Positions 40,722 through 49,881 are shown, numbered from the stretch's first letter. The stretch: DNA of 58,258 bases from Epsilonproteobacteria bacterium UBA4036 (GCA_002382325.1 DGAG01000008.1:1-58258); one strand, 5' to 3'. Numbers and translations: made by a program. The notes: generated by a model not told the origin, from the sequence alone.

Positions 40722-42868
40722 TACATGTAATTGGTGATTTTATTATTGGATTCACTGTTGTTATTCAATGATTCCAAAATATCATTTGTGGCTTGATGAT
40801 TTTGTTGTTGCTTTTTATTGTGTTGCCCATTATTGCCTTGTTGTTGTCCACCATCTTGCATATTAAATTCCAAATTAATATTGGTATTGGTGTTAAAGTT
40901 TTTTGCCAATGCCGCTCTTAGTGCCGCTTGATTATCAACAAAAGAGTCCAATGTAGCGACATTACTCATATTTAAACTGATACTTAACCCACTCTCTTTA
41001 TCATTTTTAATTAAAACCGCAATGGAACCTAAGTTTCCTGGATTTAAATTCATACGGAAGGCTGTTACAGGAGGCTTATAATTTAAATACATATTTCTTG
41101 CCATATCCGACATCATTGAATTCATATGTTGTCTTGCCCCAATAATACGGTTCTCAATATTATATGCAGCCGTTGAAGAGACTGTTACTTCAACTTCAGG
41201 TAACTTAGACGTATTAATAAGATTATTCGTAGCTGTCGTCATGGCTTCATTTTTAACCGTTTTACTTTGAGAAACAATCTCTTCACTCATTTTAGTAATA
41301 TCATGTTTAATAATATCTCTTGTAACCGATAACTTATTTAAAAATTCATTTTTTACATTCTCTTTAAACTGTTCTTCTTCAACAATGATTTCACTGCTTT
41401 GCAATCCAAGATTTAATGCCTCTGCACCTTTTTGTACCTCTTTAACACTTGAAGCATTGGCAACAAGTGTTTTAACTTCATGTGTTTTTTCCAAAAAAGC
41501 ATTCTGAGAAGCTTTTTGCAATGAACTTAAATAGATATTATTCAACAACGATTCACTGAGCAATTTTCCACTGTTTTGTTCTGAAGTTGCTTTAGCAGCT
41601 ACGCTGTTTTCTTGAGATATTTTATTGGCTTTGTTTTCATCAAGAAGTCGATCTAATAATGATTTAGAAGGCTCTTTTTCACTGCTTTTGAGTTCCTCAT
41701 TAGCTCCTTTTAAAGCCACCACATCCTCTTTGGTCAAATTAACTTTTGAAGGATTACTCTCTGAAATTTTTGCCAATTCATTGGCAACTTTTTCATTGAC
41801 ATTACTTGCCAATACGGTAATATTTTCTTTTACCACTTGCGTTTGAACTGTGGTTTTTTCCGTATTTAAGGTCACTTCTTTCGTAATAACTTCTTTGACT
41901 TGAACACTTTGTTGTTCTTGTGAAGTGCTTATAATTTTATTTTCAACCTCTTTAACTTGAGTCGTTTTAAGAGTTTGTGCTTCACTGCTATCAAGCGCTG
42001 TATTTTTTGTTATTTCATTTTGAATTTGAGCATTGGCTTCTTGCAACAATTTATCCAATAAAGAAGGAGGTGTTCCTGTTGTTTGTTGTGTATTGCTTTG
42101 TGCCACACTTTCTTTATCCACAGAAGTTGTTGGTACGGCTTGATTGGTTTGTGTATTATGTTCATTGTTTTGTGTGGCTGCTTTGGTGTTTTCAACATTT
42201 TGCCCTGAATTTTCTACGAGCGTGGGTTTAGCTGAAACATTCTCTTCTGTGGTTTGGTTCTCTAGAACTTTTGGTATTTGTGTTTCATTTTGAATAGAGG
42301 TATTGGTTTGCTGTACAAGTTTATCCATTAAAGAAGTGTTTGATTGATTAGGGCTTATTTCTTGTTTATTAGGATTGGCTTGTGTGGTTGCATGGGTTTT
42401 ATTCTCTTGCGATAAATCTTTTTCTTTTTCAAGCAAAGGATTTTTGTCTGTACCCTTTTGAGTTTCAAGGGCTTTATTTAAGTTTTGTAAATCATCGGAC
42501 TCTGCATTGGTTTGTGTGGTATTAAGTGTTTCTTGTATCAATTTATCAAAAAAAGAAGGTGATTTGGTGTTTGTTTTTAAAGTGTTTTCTTCTTTTTCTA
42601 AAGGAGTTTTGCTGCTTTGAACACCTTGTGTTTTATTTTCACTTGTTGTTGTTTTTGGATTTTCCACAGAAGTTTTACTTTCATCAACAACTGTACCATT
42701 AGCTTGAGTTACACGAGATTCTTCTTGTATGTTTTTTGCATTTTTTAGCATAGAATCAAATAAAGAGGCTTCTGTTTTTACTTCGTTTTGATTTGACGAT
42801 GTTTTAGCAGTTGAAACTGTTTTTGAATCTTTTACTATTGTTTCTAAGAAACCTGCCTCTTTAGTCAT
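40721..42868 (-). CDS. fliK: Flagellar hook-length control protein FliK
   Basis: The 715-residue exported molecular ruler has a long, low-complexity Gln/Asn/Thr/Ser/Lys/Glu-rich N-terminal part. A conserved C-terminal FliK domain (about residues 560-690) contains FRMNLNPGNLGSIAVLIKNDKESGLSISL and ends in a Gln/Asn-rich tail. Five copies of a motif of the form S-[LF]-[LMF]-D-[KRS]-[LM]-L sit at residues 35, 105, 179, 269 and 403 (SLFDSML, SFFDKLI, SLMDKLV, SLLDKLL, SLLDRLL). It sets hook length by signalling to FlhB. It follows flgC by three bases. Confidence 0.9.
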   Translation of the reverse strand: MTKEAGFLETIVKDSKTVSTAKTSSNQNEVKTEASLFDSMLKNAKNIQEESRVTQANGTVVDESKTSVENPKTTTSENKTQGVQSSKTPLEKEENTLKTNTKSPSFFDKLIQETLNTTQTNAESDDLQNLNKALETQKGTDKNPLLEKEKDLSQENKTHATTQANPNKQEISPNQSNTSLMDKLVQQTNTSIQNETQIPKVLENQTTEENVSAKPTLVENSGQNVENTKAATQNNEHNTQTNQAVPTTSVDKESVAQSNTQQTTGTPPSLLDKLLQEANAQIQNEITKNTALDSSEAQTLKTTQVKEVENKIISTSQEQQSVQVKEVITKEVTLNTEKTTVQTQVVKENITVLASNVNEKVANELAKISESNPSKVNLTKEDVVALKGANEELKSSEKEPSKSLLDRLLDENKANKISQENSVAAKATSEQNSGKLLSESLLNNIYLSSLQKASQNAFLEKTHEVKTLVANASSVKEVQKGAEALNLGLQSSEIIVEEEQFKENVKNEFLNKLSVTRDIIKHDITKMSEEIVSQSKTVKNEAMTTATNNLINTSKLPEVEVTVSSTAAYNIENRIIGARQHMNSMMSDMARNMYLNYKPPVTAFRMNLNPGNLGSIAVLIKNDKESGLSISLNMSNVATLDSFVDNQAALRAALAKNFNTNTNINLEFNMQDGGQQQGNNGQHNKKQQQNHQATNDILESLNNNSESNNKITNYM

Positions 42869-42871
42869 GTT

Positions 42872-43330
42872 CTAGCCTTTTAAGATATCCAATGTTTGTG
42901 TATCGATTGTTTTATGTGTTGTAAATGCCGATACATTTGCCTCATACGACTTTGTCGCTTCAAGTAAATCAACCATTTCAATTACGGGATTAATATTGGG
43001 ATAAGCTACGTATCCATCTTCATTGGCATCGGGATGACTGGGTTCATATTTCATAACCGGTTCACCTTTTGCATCAATCACTTCTCTGATGGCTACTCCA
43101 CTTAAAGGAGGGACAAACTTCTCCTTACCTTCAAAAGAGGTCTTGCTTTTGTTGGCTTCTTGTTGATTGAGCAATATCTCTTGAAATACCACATTCTTTT
43201 TTCGATAAGGTCCACCCTCAAGGGTATGTGTTGTTTGAGCATTGGCAATATTTGCAGTGACTACATTCACCCGCGTTCGTTGTGCGCTCATCCCCGATGA
43301 AGCGACATTGTATCCATCAAATAAACCCAT
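42872..43330 (-). CDS. flgC: Flagellar basal-body rod protein FlgC
   Basis: The 152-residue rod protein has the N-terminal rod motif GYNVASSGMSAQRTRVNVVTANIANAQTT and the C-terminal VEMVDLLEATKSYEANVSAF. It forms the proximal rod with FlgB, FlgF and FliE. It lies 13 bases after fliE. The usual upstream flgB is missing here. Confidence 0.95.
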   Translation of the reverse strand: MGLFDGYNVASSGMSAQRTRVNVVTANIANAQTTHTLEGGPYRKKNVVFQEILLNQQEANKSKTSFEGKEKFVPPLSGVAIREVIDAKGEPVMKYEPSHPDANEDGYVAYPNINPVIEMVDLLEATKSYEANVSAFTTHKTIDTQTLDILKG

Positions 43331-43343
43331 ATTAACTCCTTAA

Positions 43344-43640
43344 TTACACTTGCATTTTCATAATTTCTTTATAGGCATTGAGTGCTTTATTTTTCACTTC
43401 AAGAGAGAGCTTCAACGTCAAATCAGCTTCTTCAATTCGTTGAACAGCTTCTTGTAAGTTGGTTACTTTTCCTGTTGCTATGCCTTGCATGGCATCATAC
43501 GCATTAACTTGTTTTTGATTCACTTCATGCACGGCACTTTTTAACATATCAGAAAAAGACTCACCTGAAGCAGCTTTTGACTCTTGTCCTAAGGCTGTTT
43601 TTCCTATACCTAAATTATTTGAAATTTCTGAAATATTCAT
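43344..43640 (-). CDS. fliE: Flagellar hook-basal body complex protein FliE
   Basis: The 98-residue protein links the MS ring to the rod. It carries the family motifs FSDMLKSAVHEVNQKQ and LQEAVQRIEEADLTLKLSLEVKNKALNAYKEIMKMQV. It lies between a small membrane protein gene and flgC in the same direction. Confidence 0.93.
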   Translation of the reverse strand: MNISEISNNLGIGKTALGQESKAASGESFSDMLKSAVHEVNQKQVNAYDAMQGIATGKVTNLQEAVQRIEEADLTLKLSLEVKNKALNAYKEIMKMQV

Positions 43641-43654
43641 CTAAACTTCCTTGT

Positions 43655-43984
43655 TTAATTATTCGCTGCATCTTGTATGGTCAAATCAGCAAGCATGGCA
43701 TCGATTTTATCGGAGTTATGTTTAAACTCCAACTCTTCTTTTTTGTTATCCAAACTGAATAAAACAATAATCAATGACAACATAATATTGGAAATCCCTT
43801 TTAATACAATGGTTACTCCAACAATACCAAAAAGCATCTCTAAAGGCGTAAACAAATCTGAATTTACGACAAAAAATATTAACGTAGCAAAAAAACCTGT
43901 TGCAATGTATAGTCTTAAAACTCCACTATTGATGACCCCTTGAGAAAACTTTTCTACTACCAAGATAAGCCTCTGTTTGTACAA
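43655..43984 (-). CDS. Small membrane protein of unknown function in the flagellar cluster
   Basis: The 109-residue protein has two or three hydrophobic helices (LRLYIATGFFATLIFFVV, LEMLFGIVGVTIVLKGI, NIMLSLIIVLFSL) and a charged C-terminal tail (DNKKEELEFKHNSDKIDAMLADL). It is not recognised. It occupies the place directly after flhG where fliA stands in Campylobacter and Helicobacter, and is 14 bases from fliE. A role in motor assembly or anchoring is possible only by context. Confidence 0.65.
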   Translation of the reverse strand: MYKQRLILVVEKFSQGVINSGVLRLYIATGFFATLIFFVVNSDLFTPLEMLFGIVGVTIVLKGISNIMLSLIIVLFSLDNKKEELEFKHNSDKIDAMLADLTIQDAANN

Positions 43985-44002
43985 TAATAAAATGTCAATC
44001 TA

Positions 44003-44854
44003 TCAATTGAAACTTCTTTCATTTTGTCCCTGTTTTATGTTTTTAAGTAACGCGTCTATAACTTGATGTAACTCTTGAGTTACCGTTTCATCTAAAAACT
44101 CACAAGCAAACAATTTTCTGAGTCTGCTGGTGGTTGAAATCGTATCAGATGTCGACACATTACCTATATATTTTAACATAAAATTAGAATTTAGCCTATT
44201 TTTTCGTGCTAAATTTTCCAAAGATTTTGAAATCGTATCCCCGATTTTATAGGTTTTTGTGTGATTAAAGCATAACATAAGCGAATTTTTATCTTTGGAA
44301 AGCATTTTCATCAAAGCATACACATCTGTTAAGGCACTGGGATCCGTTGTTGTCAACGCCAAAATATTGTCCGAAATTTTTAAAAATTCTTTCACATAAT
44401 CATTTAATCCCGCCCCCGTATCAACCAGTACAAAATCAAATACATCTAAATTAATGGTATCTTCAACTATGCGAGACAAAACAAAGGAATTGGAGTGATT
44501 GGAGTATTTATACCCGCTTTTTCCCGCAAGTAAAAAAATATTTCTGTACGGTGTTTCAAGAATAATCTCTTCTAAAGAAGCTTTCGCATCAATATAATCA
44601 AAAATCGTATAGTGTGGTCGTACATTAAGCAACACTTGCATATTGGCCAAACCAATATCGGCATCTATTACCGCAACTTTATAGCCTCGTAAAGAGAGTA
44701 AATAGGCAATATTTGCTGTGAACGTTGATTTACCAACCCCTCCTTTTCCTGAGGTGATGGTTAAGAGTTTTGTTTTTGATTGATGATTTATTCCTGTGCT
44801 TTTATTGGTTAAATTGACAAGCTTTGATGCTTGTGCAGAAATTGAATTAAACAA
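44003..44854 (-). CDS. flhG: Flagellar number regulator FlhG (FleN, MinD-like)
   Basis: The 283-residue ParA/MinD-type ATPase has the deviant Walker A KGGVGKS at residues 37-43. Other marks are VAVIDADIGLANMQVLLNVRP, DFVLVDTGAGLNDYVKEFL and LALTTTDPSALTDVYALMK. It regulates flagellar number and, in Campylobacter, division placement, by acting on FlhF. It follows flhF by three bases. The N-terminal peptide ahead of the Walker box is rich in Ser, Gln and Asn. Confidence 0.94.
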   Translation of the reverse strand: MFNSISAQASKLVNLTNKSTGINHQSKTKLLTITSGKGGVGKSTFTANIAYLLSLRGYKVAVIDADIGLANMQVLLNVRPHYTIFDYIDAKASLEEIILETPYRNIFLLAGKSGYKYSNHSNSFVLSRIVEDTINLDVFDFVLVDTGAGLNDYVKEFLKISDNILALTTTDPSALTDVYALMKMLSKDKNSLMLCFNHTKTYKIGDTISKSLENLARKNRLNSNFMLKYIGNVSTSDTISTTSRLRKLFACEFLDETVTQELHQVIDALLKNIKQGQNERSFN

Positions 44855-44857
44855 AAA

Positions 44858-46009
44858 TTATACCCTTTGACAATTTCTGTTCATAAAACAATTGATTAAA
44901 AAAGAAGAATCCGCAACAATTAAATCATCGGGGACATTTTGTCCGATTGAAAAGTAGGTAATCGATTTTTTTGTTTTATGAGCAAAAGAGATTAGATTCC
45001 CAAAACTTCGAGTTTCATCCAATTTTGTAAACGTCAAATAATTGATATTTAATCGAGAATAATTGGCATAAATCTCTTGCAAATCACTTTGTTTAACATT
45101 GGCAGGTAAGACCAATGTTTTTTCAATCGGCAGCTCATCCACTTTGATTTGATACTCATTGATTAACTCAATTTTATCCACATCATATTGGCTGCTTCCC
45201 GCTGTATCAATAAAAATATAGTTGCAATCTTTTAAACGTAAAAGTGCTTCGATTAAATCTTCTGGTTTTTTAACCACTTCCAAAGGCAATCTCATTATGT
45301 TCGTATACGCTTGCAGTTGTTCAATTGCACCCACTCTAAACGAGTCTAGTGTCACAATTCCTACTTTATAATTGGCACTCATTTTATACGCATATCGAGC
45401 AGCCAGTTTAGCTATTGTGGTTGTTTTTCCTACTCCAGTAGGCCCTACCATCATCACAATTTTTCGTTGATGTTTTCGTAAGGGTTCTTCATGCTTAATG
45501 GGAATAATTCGACGTAAAATTAACTTAAAAAAATCATTGATTTTTTTTGAATTGGATTTCATCGCAAGAGGAAGTTGTCGTATGGTTTTTTTCATAATGG
45601 TATAGGTCATCTCTTGATCAAACTCATTTTGTTCAAACAAAGAGTAAATATCGACAAATTCAGGAGGAATGGTTAAGTCATAGAGTTGACTTTTAGGATC
45701 CCAAATCGATTTTTGCACTTGTTGTATGGCATCTTGCATTTTAAGAATTTCTTCTCTAAAATCATAAAATTGAGCTTTTACTTGAGTACCATTTTTTAAA
45801 TCTTTAGCAACAATTTTTCGTTTAAAACTCTGCTCTTTTCTTTCGTTTTCATTCTCAATGGCAACAATAACTTCATACATGTTTTTACCATTTTCAAACG
45901 CATCTGAAATCTTTTTGGTTGAAATGACATACGCATTTTCGCCGCACTCTTTTTGTGCATTTTGAAGTGCTATGGTAGGAGTTTCTCCTAAAAAAGAGAG
46001 CATATTCAT
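44858..46009 (-). CDS. flhF: Flagellar placement GTPase FlhF
   Basis: The 383-residue SRP-family GTPase marks the pole for flagellum assembly. It has an N-terminal basic region, a helical N domain and a G domain with Walker A GPTGVGKTTTIAKLAARY (from residue 189). It also has VGIVTLDSFRVGAIEQLQAY, the DTAG motif (YIFIDTAGSSQYDVDK), and TKLDE. It overlaps the flgA-like gene by a few bases and directly precedes flhG. Confidence 0.95.
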   Translation of the reverse strand: MNMLSFLGETPTIALQNAQKECGENAYVISTKKISDAFENGKNMYEVIVAIENENERKEQSFKRKIVAKDLKNGTQVKAQFYDFREEILKMQDAIQQVQKSIWDPKSQLYDLTIPPEFVDIYSLFEQNEFDQEMTYTIMKKTIRQLPLAMKSNSKKINDFFKLILRRIIPIKHEEPLRKHQRKIVMMVGPTGVGKTTTIAKLAARYAYKMSANYKVGIVTLDSFRVGAIEQLQAYTNIMRLPLEVVKKPEDLIEALLRLKDCNYIFIDTAGSSQYDVDKIELINEYQIKVDELPIEKTLVLPANVKQSDLQEIYANYSRLNINYLTFTKLDETRSFGNLISFAHKTKKSITYFSIGQNVPDDLIVADSSFLINCFMNRNCQRV

Positions 46010-46419
46010 TCTATTTTTCCATTTTTATATATTTTTTCTATTGTGCCATCTTGTTTTTTTATACGAATGTATTGGTCATTTTCATAAATAATTTTACCCT
46101 CATGCTCAATTTGTAAACTGCCAAAATCAAATATAACGGACTCCTTTTCATATTTTACAACATCATTGCTGCATAAAATTGAATCTTTAAAAATATAGTG
46201 TGAAGCCGTAAATACTCCATTGTCTAACTCTTGCAAACTTAAAGGGGTACAATTCTTACTTAATGTGTCGACTTGTTTTAAAACTAAATTCTCTTTAGTA
46301 ATTTTTTCTTTAAACTTTATATCTTTACGGGTTGTTAATACCTCATAAGAAAAAAGTGTTGAAGAAAAAATCAACAACAGTAAAATGGTTTTGCCATTAA
46401 AATCAAGCTTTAATCTCAA
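46006..46419 (-). CDS. Short FlgA-like (SAF domain) exported protein
   Basis: The 137-residue protein has an N-terminal hydrophobic signal (TILLLLIFSSTLFS). A SAF-like start (RKDIKFKEKITKENLVLKQVD) is followed by a strand-rich half with SVIFDFGSLQIEHEGKIIYENDQYIRIKK, which resembles the end of the P-ring chaperone FlgA. It is shorter than FlgA of about 220 residues, and the match is weak. It overlaps flhF and the flgN-like gene. A function in P-ring assembly is inferred from context and fold resemblance. Confidence 0.5.
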   Translation of the reverse strand: MRLKLDFNGKTILLLLIFSSTLFSYEVLTTRKDIKFKEKITKENLVLKQVDTLSKNCTPLSLQELDNGVFTASHYIFKDSILCSNDVVKYEKESVIFDFGSLQIEHEGKIIYENDQYIRIKKQDGTIEKIYKNGKIE

Positions 46420-46780
46420 AAATATTACCTCCGCTTCGCTCGGTTAATTCATCAACAATCTCTTTGTACATCTGTTTTACAGGAAGAACAATGGAAGCCA
46501 ACTTTCCATTTAATGTGTATAACTCTTTGAGTTCATCTTCTAAATGATTCACACTGTTGCGATAAATATTGACATCAACCCCATTTTTAACCGCTTGAAC
46601 CAATCCTTGATTTAATTCATTCTTTAAATCCACAATATCATCCATATAAGCTTGCTTTTTCTCATTTCGTTCTAAAAGCTTTTCGTGATTGGCTAACTTA
46701 ATATCTTCAATATCATCTTTAATGGCTTGCTTAAGATTTTCTATCGTCATCAACATTTTGTTTACAGTTGTTTCAATCAT
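46403..46780 (-). CDS. FlgN-like export chaperone
   Basis: The 125-residue, entirely helical, charged cytosolic protein (heptad-rich, e.g. LERNEKKQAYMDDIVDLKNELNQ) resembles FlgN. FlgN chaperones the hook-filament junction proteins FlgK and FlgL to the export gate. Its place next to flgJ and the flgA-like gene matches the flgMN/flgAMN neighbourhood of other bacteria. The start overlaps the flgJ stop by four bases. FlgM is not seen. Confidence 0.6.
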   Translation of the reverse strand: MIETTVNKMLMTIENLKQAIKDDIEDIKLANHEKLLERNEKKQAYMDDIVDLKNELNQGLVQAVKNGVDVNIYRNSVNHLEDELKELYTLNGKLASIVLPVKQMYKEIVDELTERSGGNIFEIKA

Positions 46781-47073
46781 TTGTTGTTCTCACTTAAAAA
46801 TTTATACAGCATATCACTGATGCCAAATGTTCCACTCGAGTTTCTTGAAAGTGCTTCTGTATATAAGCCTTTAATAATATCCGAACCCGTACCTTCTCCT
46901 GCAATTTTACTCTCTTTTAACGAAACATCCAAAAATTGTTGTGTAAAAAAAGATTCAAACTCATCACACACTTTTTTTAGATTCTCATCTTGAATATTTT
47001 TAGTATTTAACTGTTTTAAAGCACTGTCATCGTATTGTGTTTTATTCACAAAAGTGGTATCTACATTCATCAT
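46777..47073 (-). CDS. flgJ: FlgJ-type rod-binding protein without muramidase
   Basis: The 98-residue protein corresponds to the N-terminal rod-binding domain of FlgJ, with the motif VCDEFESFFTQQFLDVSLKES and GSDIIKGLYTEALSRNSSGTFGISDMLYKFL. The muramidase domain found in enterics is absent, as is common in Campylobacterota, so peptidoglycan must be opened by a separate enzyme. The gene overlaps motB by four bases and the flgN-like gene by four. Confidence 0.88.
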   Translation of the reverse strand: MMNVDTTFVNKTQYDDSALKQLNTKNIQDENLKKVCDEFESFFTQQFLDVSLKESKIAGEGTGSDIIKGLYTEALSRNSSGTFGISDMLYKFLSENNK

Positions 47074-47840
47074 TCTTCAATCCTATCGAAAAAGTTCTCT
47101 TCTTCTAAAATATCTTGATTGCCTTGATGGGCATAAAATCGCATCTCTACTCGTCTGTTTTCAATGGCATTATCACTTTTTGGCTGATACGAAGCAAAAG
47201 CCGATACTTTTAATTGGGAAGGGTCAATTCTGTTTTTAATTAACTCTTTAACAACGCCCACTGCTCTTAATGCCGATAAATCCCAGTTATCTCTGGGAAT
47301 TGTATTGCTGGTGTAAGTATTTCTTGACGTATGTCCCATAATCTCAATATTATAAATATTTGGCATGGTTCGAACCACCCGTGCAATTTTACGAATAAAC
47401 GCTTTGGCTTCTGGTTTGGTTACGTTATATTCACCCTCTTCAAACATCACTGTTGTTGGAATATCCAAAACAAACTCATTTTTCCCTTGTACGAGTTGAA
47501 TGGTTTCAAACGTTTCAAGTGTTTCATTGGCAACTTTAACAATCTCAATCACCTCATCAACAATCTCTTGATTGTCACTGGAATCTTGTATCTCCCTTGT
47601 TTCAGCCACAACTGGACTTTCTGAGTGTTTTTCAGTATGATCGACAACCGTATCATTATCCGATAAAAACCCCATGGCTTTTTTCATAATTTCGAAATAC
47701 TCTTCAACTTTCTTTTTATCCATGACTGCCATGGATAAAAGTAAAATAAAAAATGTCAATAGCAGTGACATTAAATCACCAAATTGTACTAACCACCCTG
47801 GAAGACATTTAGGACACTCTGGACATTTTTCTTTTGCCAT
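47070..47840 (-). CDS. motB: Flagellar stator protein MotB
   Basis: The 256-residue protein has a Cys/Pro-rich N-terminus (KCPECPKC) and a single membrane helix with the proton-carrying Asp22 (FGDLMSLLLTFFILLLSMAVM). A periplasmic OmpA-like peptidoglycan-binding domain carries IEIMGHTSRNTYTSN, NWDLSALRAVGVV and ENRRVEMRFY. It forms the stator with MotA, encoded three bases upstream. Confidence 0.95.
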   Translation of the reverse strand: MAKEKCPECPKCLPGWLVQFGDLMSLLLTFFILLLSMAVMDKKKVEEYFEIMKKAMGFLSDNDTVVDHTEKHSESPVVAETREIQDSSDNQEIVDEVIEIVKVANETLETFETIQLVQGKNEFVLDIPTTVMFEEGEYNVTKPEAKAFIRKIARVVRTMPNIYNIEIMGHTSRNTYTSNTIPRDNWDLSALRAVGVVKELIKNRIDPSQLKVSAFASYQPKSDNAIENRRVEMRFYAHQGNQDILEEENFFDRIEE

Positions 47841-47843
47841 AAT

Positions 47844-48599
47844 CTACTCTAACACATCAACAAGCGTTGCATTAAGTCTCATTTTAATATTACCAATCGA
47901 CTCTTCTGCTGCAATCATTGAAGCCCCTTCAATAATAATTTCACAATTGATAACTTCAACATTATGTTTTGAACTGAGTTTATTTTCAATAATTCCTGCA
48001 AATACAGTACCAATTAATGCCCCGTAAAGTGTAGTAATCAACGCAACTGCCATAGCAGGACCAACGGCTGCTGGGTCAGACAAATTTGCCAACATAGCAA
48101 CCAATCCTACTAATGTTCCAATCATTCCCATCGAACCTGCAATTCCACCTATGTTTCCAAATATTCGGATCATAATCAAATGTCTTTTTTCCATGTGTTG
48201 CAGTTTGGTTTCCATCAAAGGAACCAAAACTTCAGCTTTGACCCCATCTACAAGCAGTTGAAATGCCTCTTTAAAAAAAGGATTTTGTTCTTCTAAAACT
48301 TTTTGTTCTACGTGCATAACCCCATGTTTTTTAATTTCTGTTGCATAAAATATGATTTTTTCAACCAGTTCAGGTACCGCTTCAACTTTTACACTTCGCA
48401 TAGAGACTTTAAGGGCAGCTCCAATACGTTTTAAATCAGCCGATTCAAACTGCCCCACAGTAACAGAAATTGTTCCCCCTACAACAATCAAAAAAGAGGG
48501 AATATCAATATAAGGACCAAGACCAACTCCCCCTAAAGCTATTGCTAAAAATACAAAAGACCAACCTGCGGCTAACCCTATGACAGTTGTTTTATCCAT
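47844..48599 (-). CDS. motA: Flagellar stator protein MotA
   Basis: The 251-residue inner-membrane protein has four hydrophobic helices and the family segments PYIDIPSFLIVVGGTISVTVGQFE and GGIAGSMGMIGTLVGLVAML. The last helices carry AVGPAMAVALITTLYGALIGTVFAG. It couples ion flow to torque through its cytosolic loop touching FliG. It lies between fliY and motB in one tight operon. Confidence 0.95.
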   Translation of the reverse strand: MDKTTVIGLAAGWSFVFLAIALGGVGLGPYIDIPSFLIVVGGTISVTVGQFESADLKRIGAALKVSMRSVKVEAVPELVEKIIFYATEIKKHGVMHVEQKVLEEQNPFFKEAFQLLVDGVKAEVLVPLMETKLQHMEKRHLIMIRIFGNIGGIAGSMGMIGTLVGLVAMLANLSDPAAVGPAMAVALITTLYGALIGTVFAGIIENKLSSKHNVEVINCEIIIEGASMIAAEESIGNIKMRLNATLVDVLE

Positions 48600-48600
48600 A

Positions 48601-49518
48601 CTATTTACCTAAACCCATGTGAGCTAAACGAGATTGTTCACTTCCGATTTTTTTAATTTTTAAACCAAATTTCCCTTCAACAATAACCGCTTCTCCCTCA
48701 CCAATTTTAATCCCATTGACTAAAATTTCTAAAGGTTCATTTACCATTTGTTCCAATTCAATAATTTCACCAATATCCCAACGCAAAATATCTTTAAGTA
48801 AGAAGTTTTTACTTCCCAAACGAACGCTGAGTTTGAGTTTAATATCAAACAGAAGCTTTAAATTGGTAATTGAGTCTTCTCCCAATAAAGACAACAATCC
48901 TGAAACTTCATCGTTGACAATAGGGGCATTTCTGTTACTTGATAATGAAACGGCATTAGCCGAATTTTGAGCTTGTGGTTTAACGCTCTCTTGAGCTTCA
49001 ACACCACTGATATCATAAATATAAGGCAAAAAGAGTTTATCAAAGGCAATTAAAACAGGTAAAACTTCATCTTCCATATTTACACTAATATTGTAAATAT
49101 CATCATTTTCTTTTAACTTTTCACCGGCAACTATCTCGCTGCCCAAAGATTCAAATTTGACGCTGCCCAAATCCTCATATCCTTGGGCATTAACGGAAGT
49201 GGTTATACTGCCACAAATATTAGAAACGATTTCATTGACGGCATCAGCTACTTCATCATCAATATGCTCTTTAAGTTCACCCATACCACCGAGCATAAAA
49301 TACTCAAACTTTGCAGCAGTTACAGTAGGAACAAAAAACTTCCAAGTAGAAGTAAGATTTTTAAACTCAAATTTCACACTCACTTCGATTGATTGAGTCG
49401 ATTCATACTCTTTTATATCCGCTTTAGAAGCACTTTGTACAGAAGTTTTTTTAGACAATAGCTGTTCAAGAGTATTTGCTAACTCTTCTTTGATTATATT
49501 TGATAAATCTGATGCCAA
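48601..49518 (-). CDS. fliY: FliY-type motor switch protein (CheX/CheC-like domain plus SpoA/FliN domain)
   Basis: The 305-residue protein has an N-terminal CheC/CheX-like fold (residues about 40-170, with the dimer-type helix ELKEHIDDEVADAVNEIVSNICGSI). A linker of about 45 residues leads to a SpoA (FliN-type) domain at the C-terminus, with LLFDIKLKLSVRLGSKNFLLKDILRWDIGEIIELEQMVNEPLEILVNG. It forms part of the C ring with FliM, FliG and FliN; a separate FliN is encoded at 56338-56628. It precedes motA by one base. Confidence 0.85.
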   Translation of the reverse strand: MASDLSNIIKEELANTLEQLLSKKTSVQSASKADIKEYESTQSIEVSVKFEFKNLTSTWKFFVPTVTAAKFEYFMLGGMGELKEHIDDEVADAVNEIVSNICGSITTSVNAQGYEDLGSVKFESLGSEIVAGEKLKENDDIYNISVNMEDEVLPVLIAFDKLFLPYIYDISGVEAQESVKPQAQNSANAVSLSSNRNAPIVNDEVSGLLSLLGEDSITNLKLLFDIKLKLSVRLGSKNFLLKDILRWDIGEIIELEQMVNEPLEILVNGIKIGEGEAVIVEGKFGLKIKKIGSEQSRLAHMGLGK

Positions 49519-49533
49519 AAATTAACCTTTTTG

Positions 49534-49848
49534 TTATTTATTTTCTTGTTGTTCCATCAATTGAAGCAGCTGTGCTTTCATTTTCATCATATCCTCAGTG
49601 GGATATTTGTACTCAGCATCTCCTCGTGTCACTTTCACAAAAAAGTCTTGAGAACTTTTGTTGTATCCAAATTTGATGTTATCTAAAATAACCTCATTTG
49701 CATCGTCAATGATTTCATTGGGTTTTGCATTTTTATACTGCTCATTTGGATCAACTTTCTCCTTTTTATCGGTTTCTTGAACTTTTTGCATCTTTTCAAT
49801 ATGATTGACTTTTGATTGGTCAATCACTTCAACTCTACCTATATCCAT
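49534..49848 (-). CDS. FlaG-like protein
   Basis: The 104-residue soluble protein has a charged N-terminal half. The C-terminal half resembles FlaG, with VILDNIKFGYNKSSQDFFVKV and the ending YPTEDMMKMKAQLLQLMEQQE. FlaG proteins affect filament length. It is the first gene of a long operon that continues into fliY and the stator genes, with a promoter 34 bases upstream. The resemblance is moderate. Confidence 0.65.
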   Translation of the reverse strand: MDIGRVEVIDQSKVNHIEKMQKVQETDKKEKVDPNEQYKNAKPNEIIDDANEVILDNIKFGYNKSSQDFFVKVTRGDAEYKYPTEDMMKMKAQLLQLMEQQENK

Positions 49849-49881
49849 AATATCCTCCTTGCCAAATCATAGTTTTAAATT

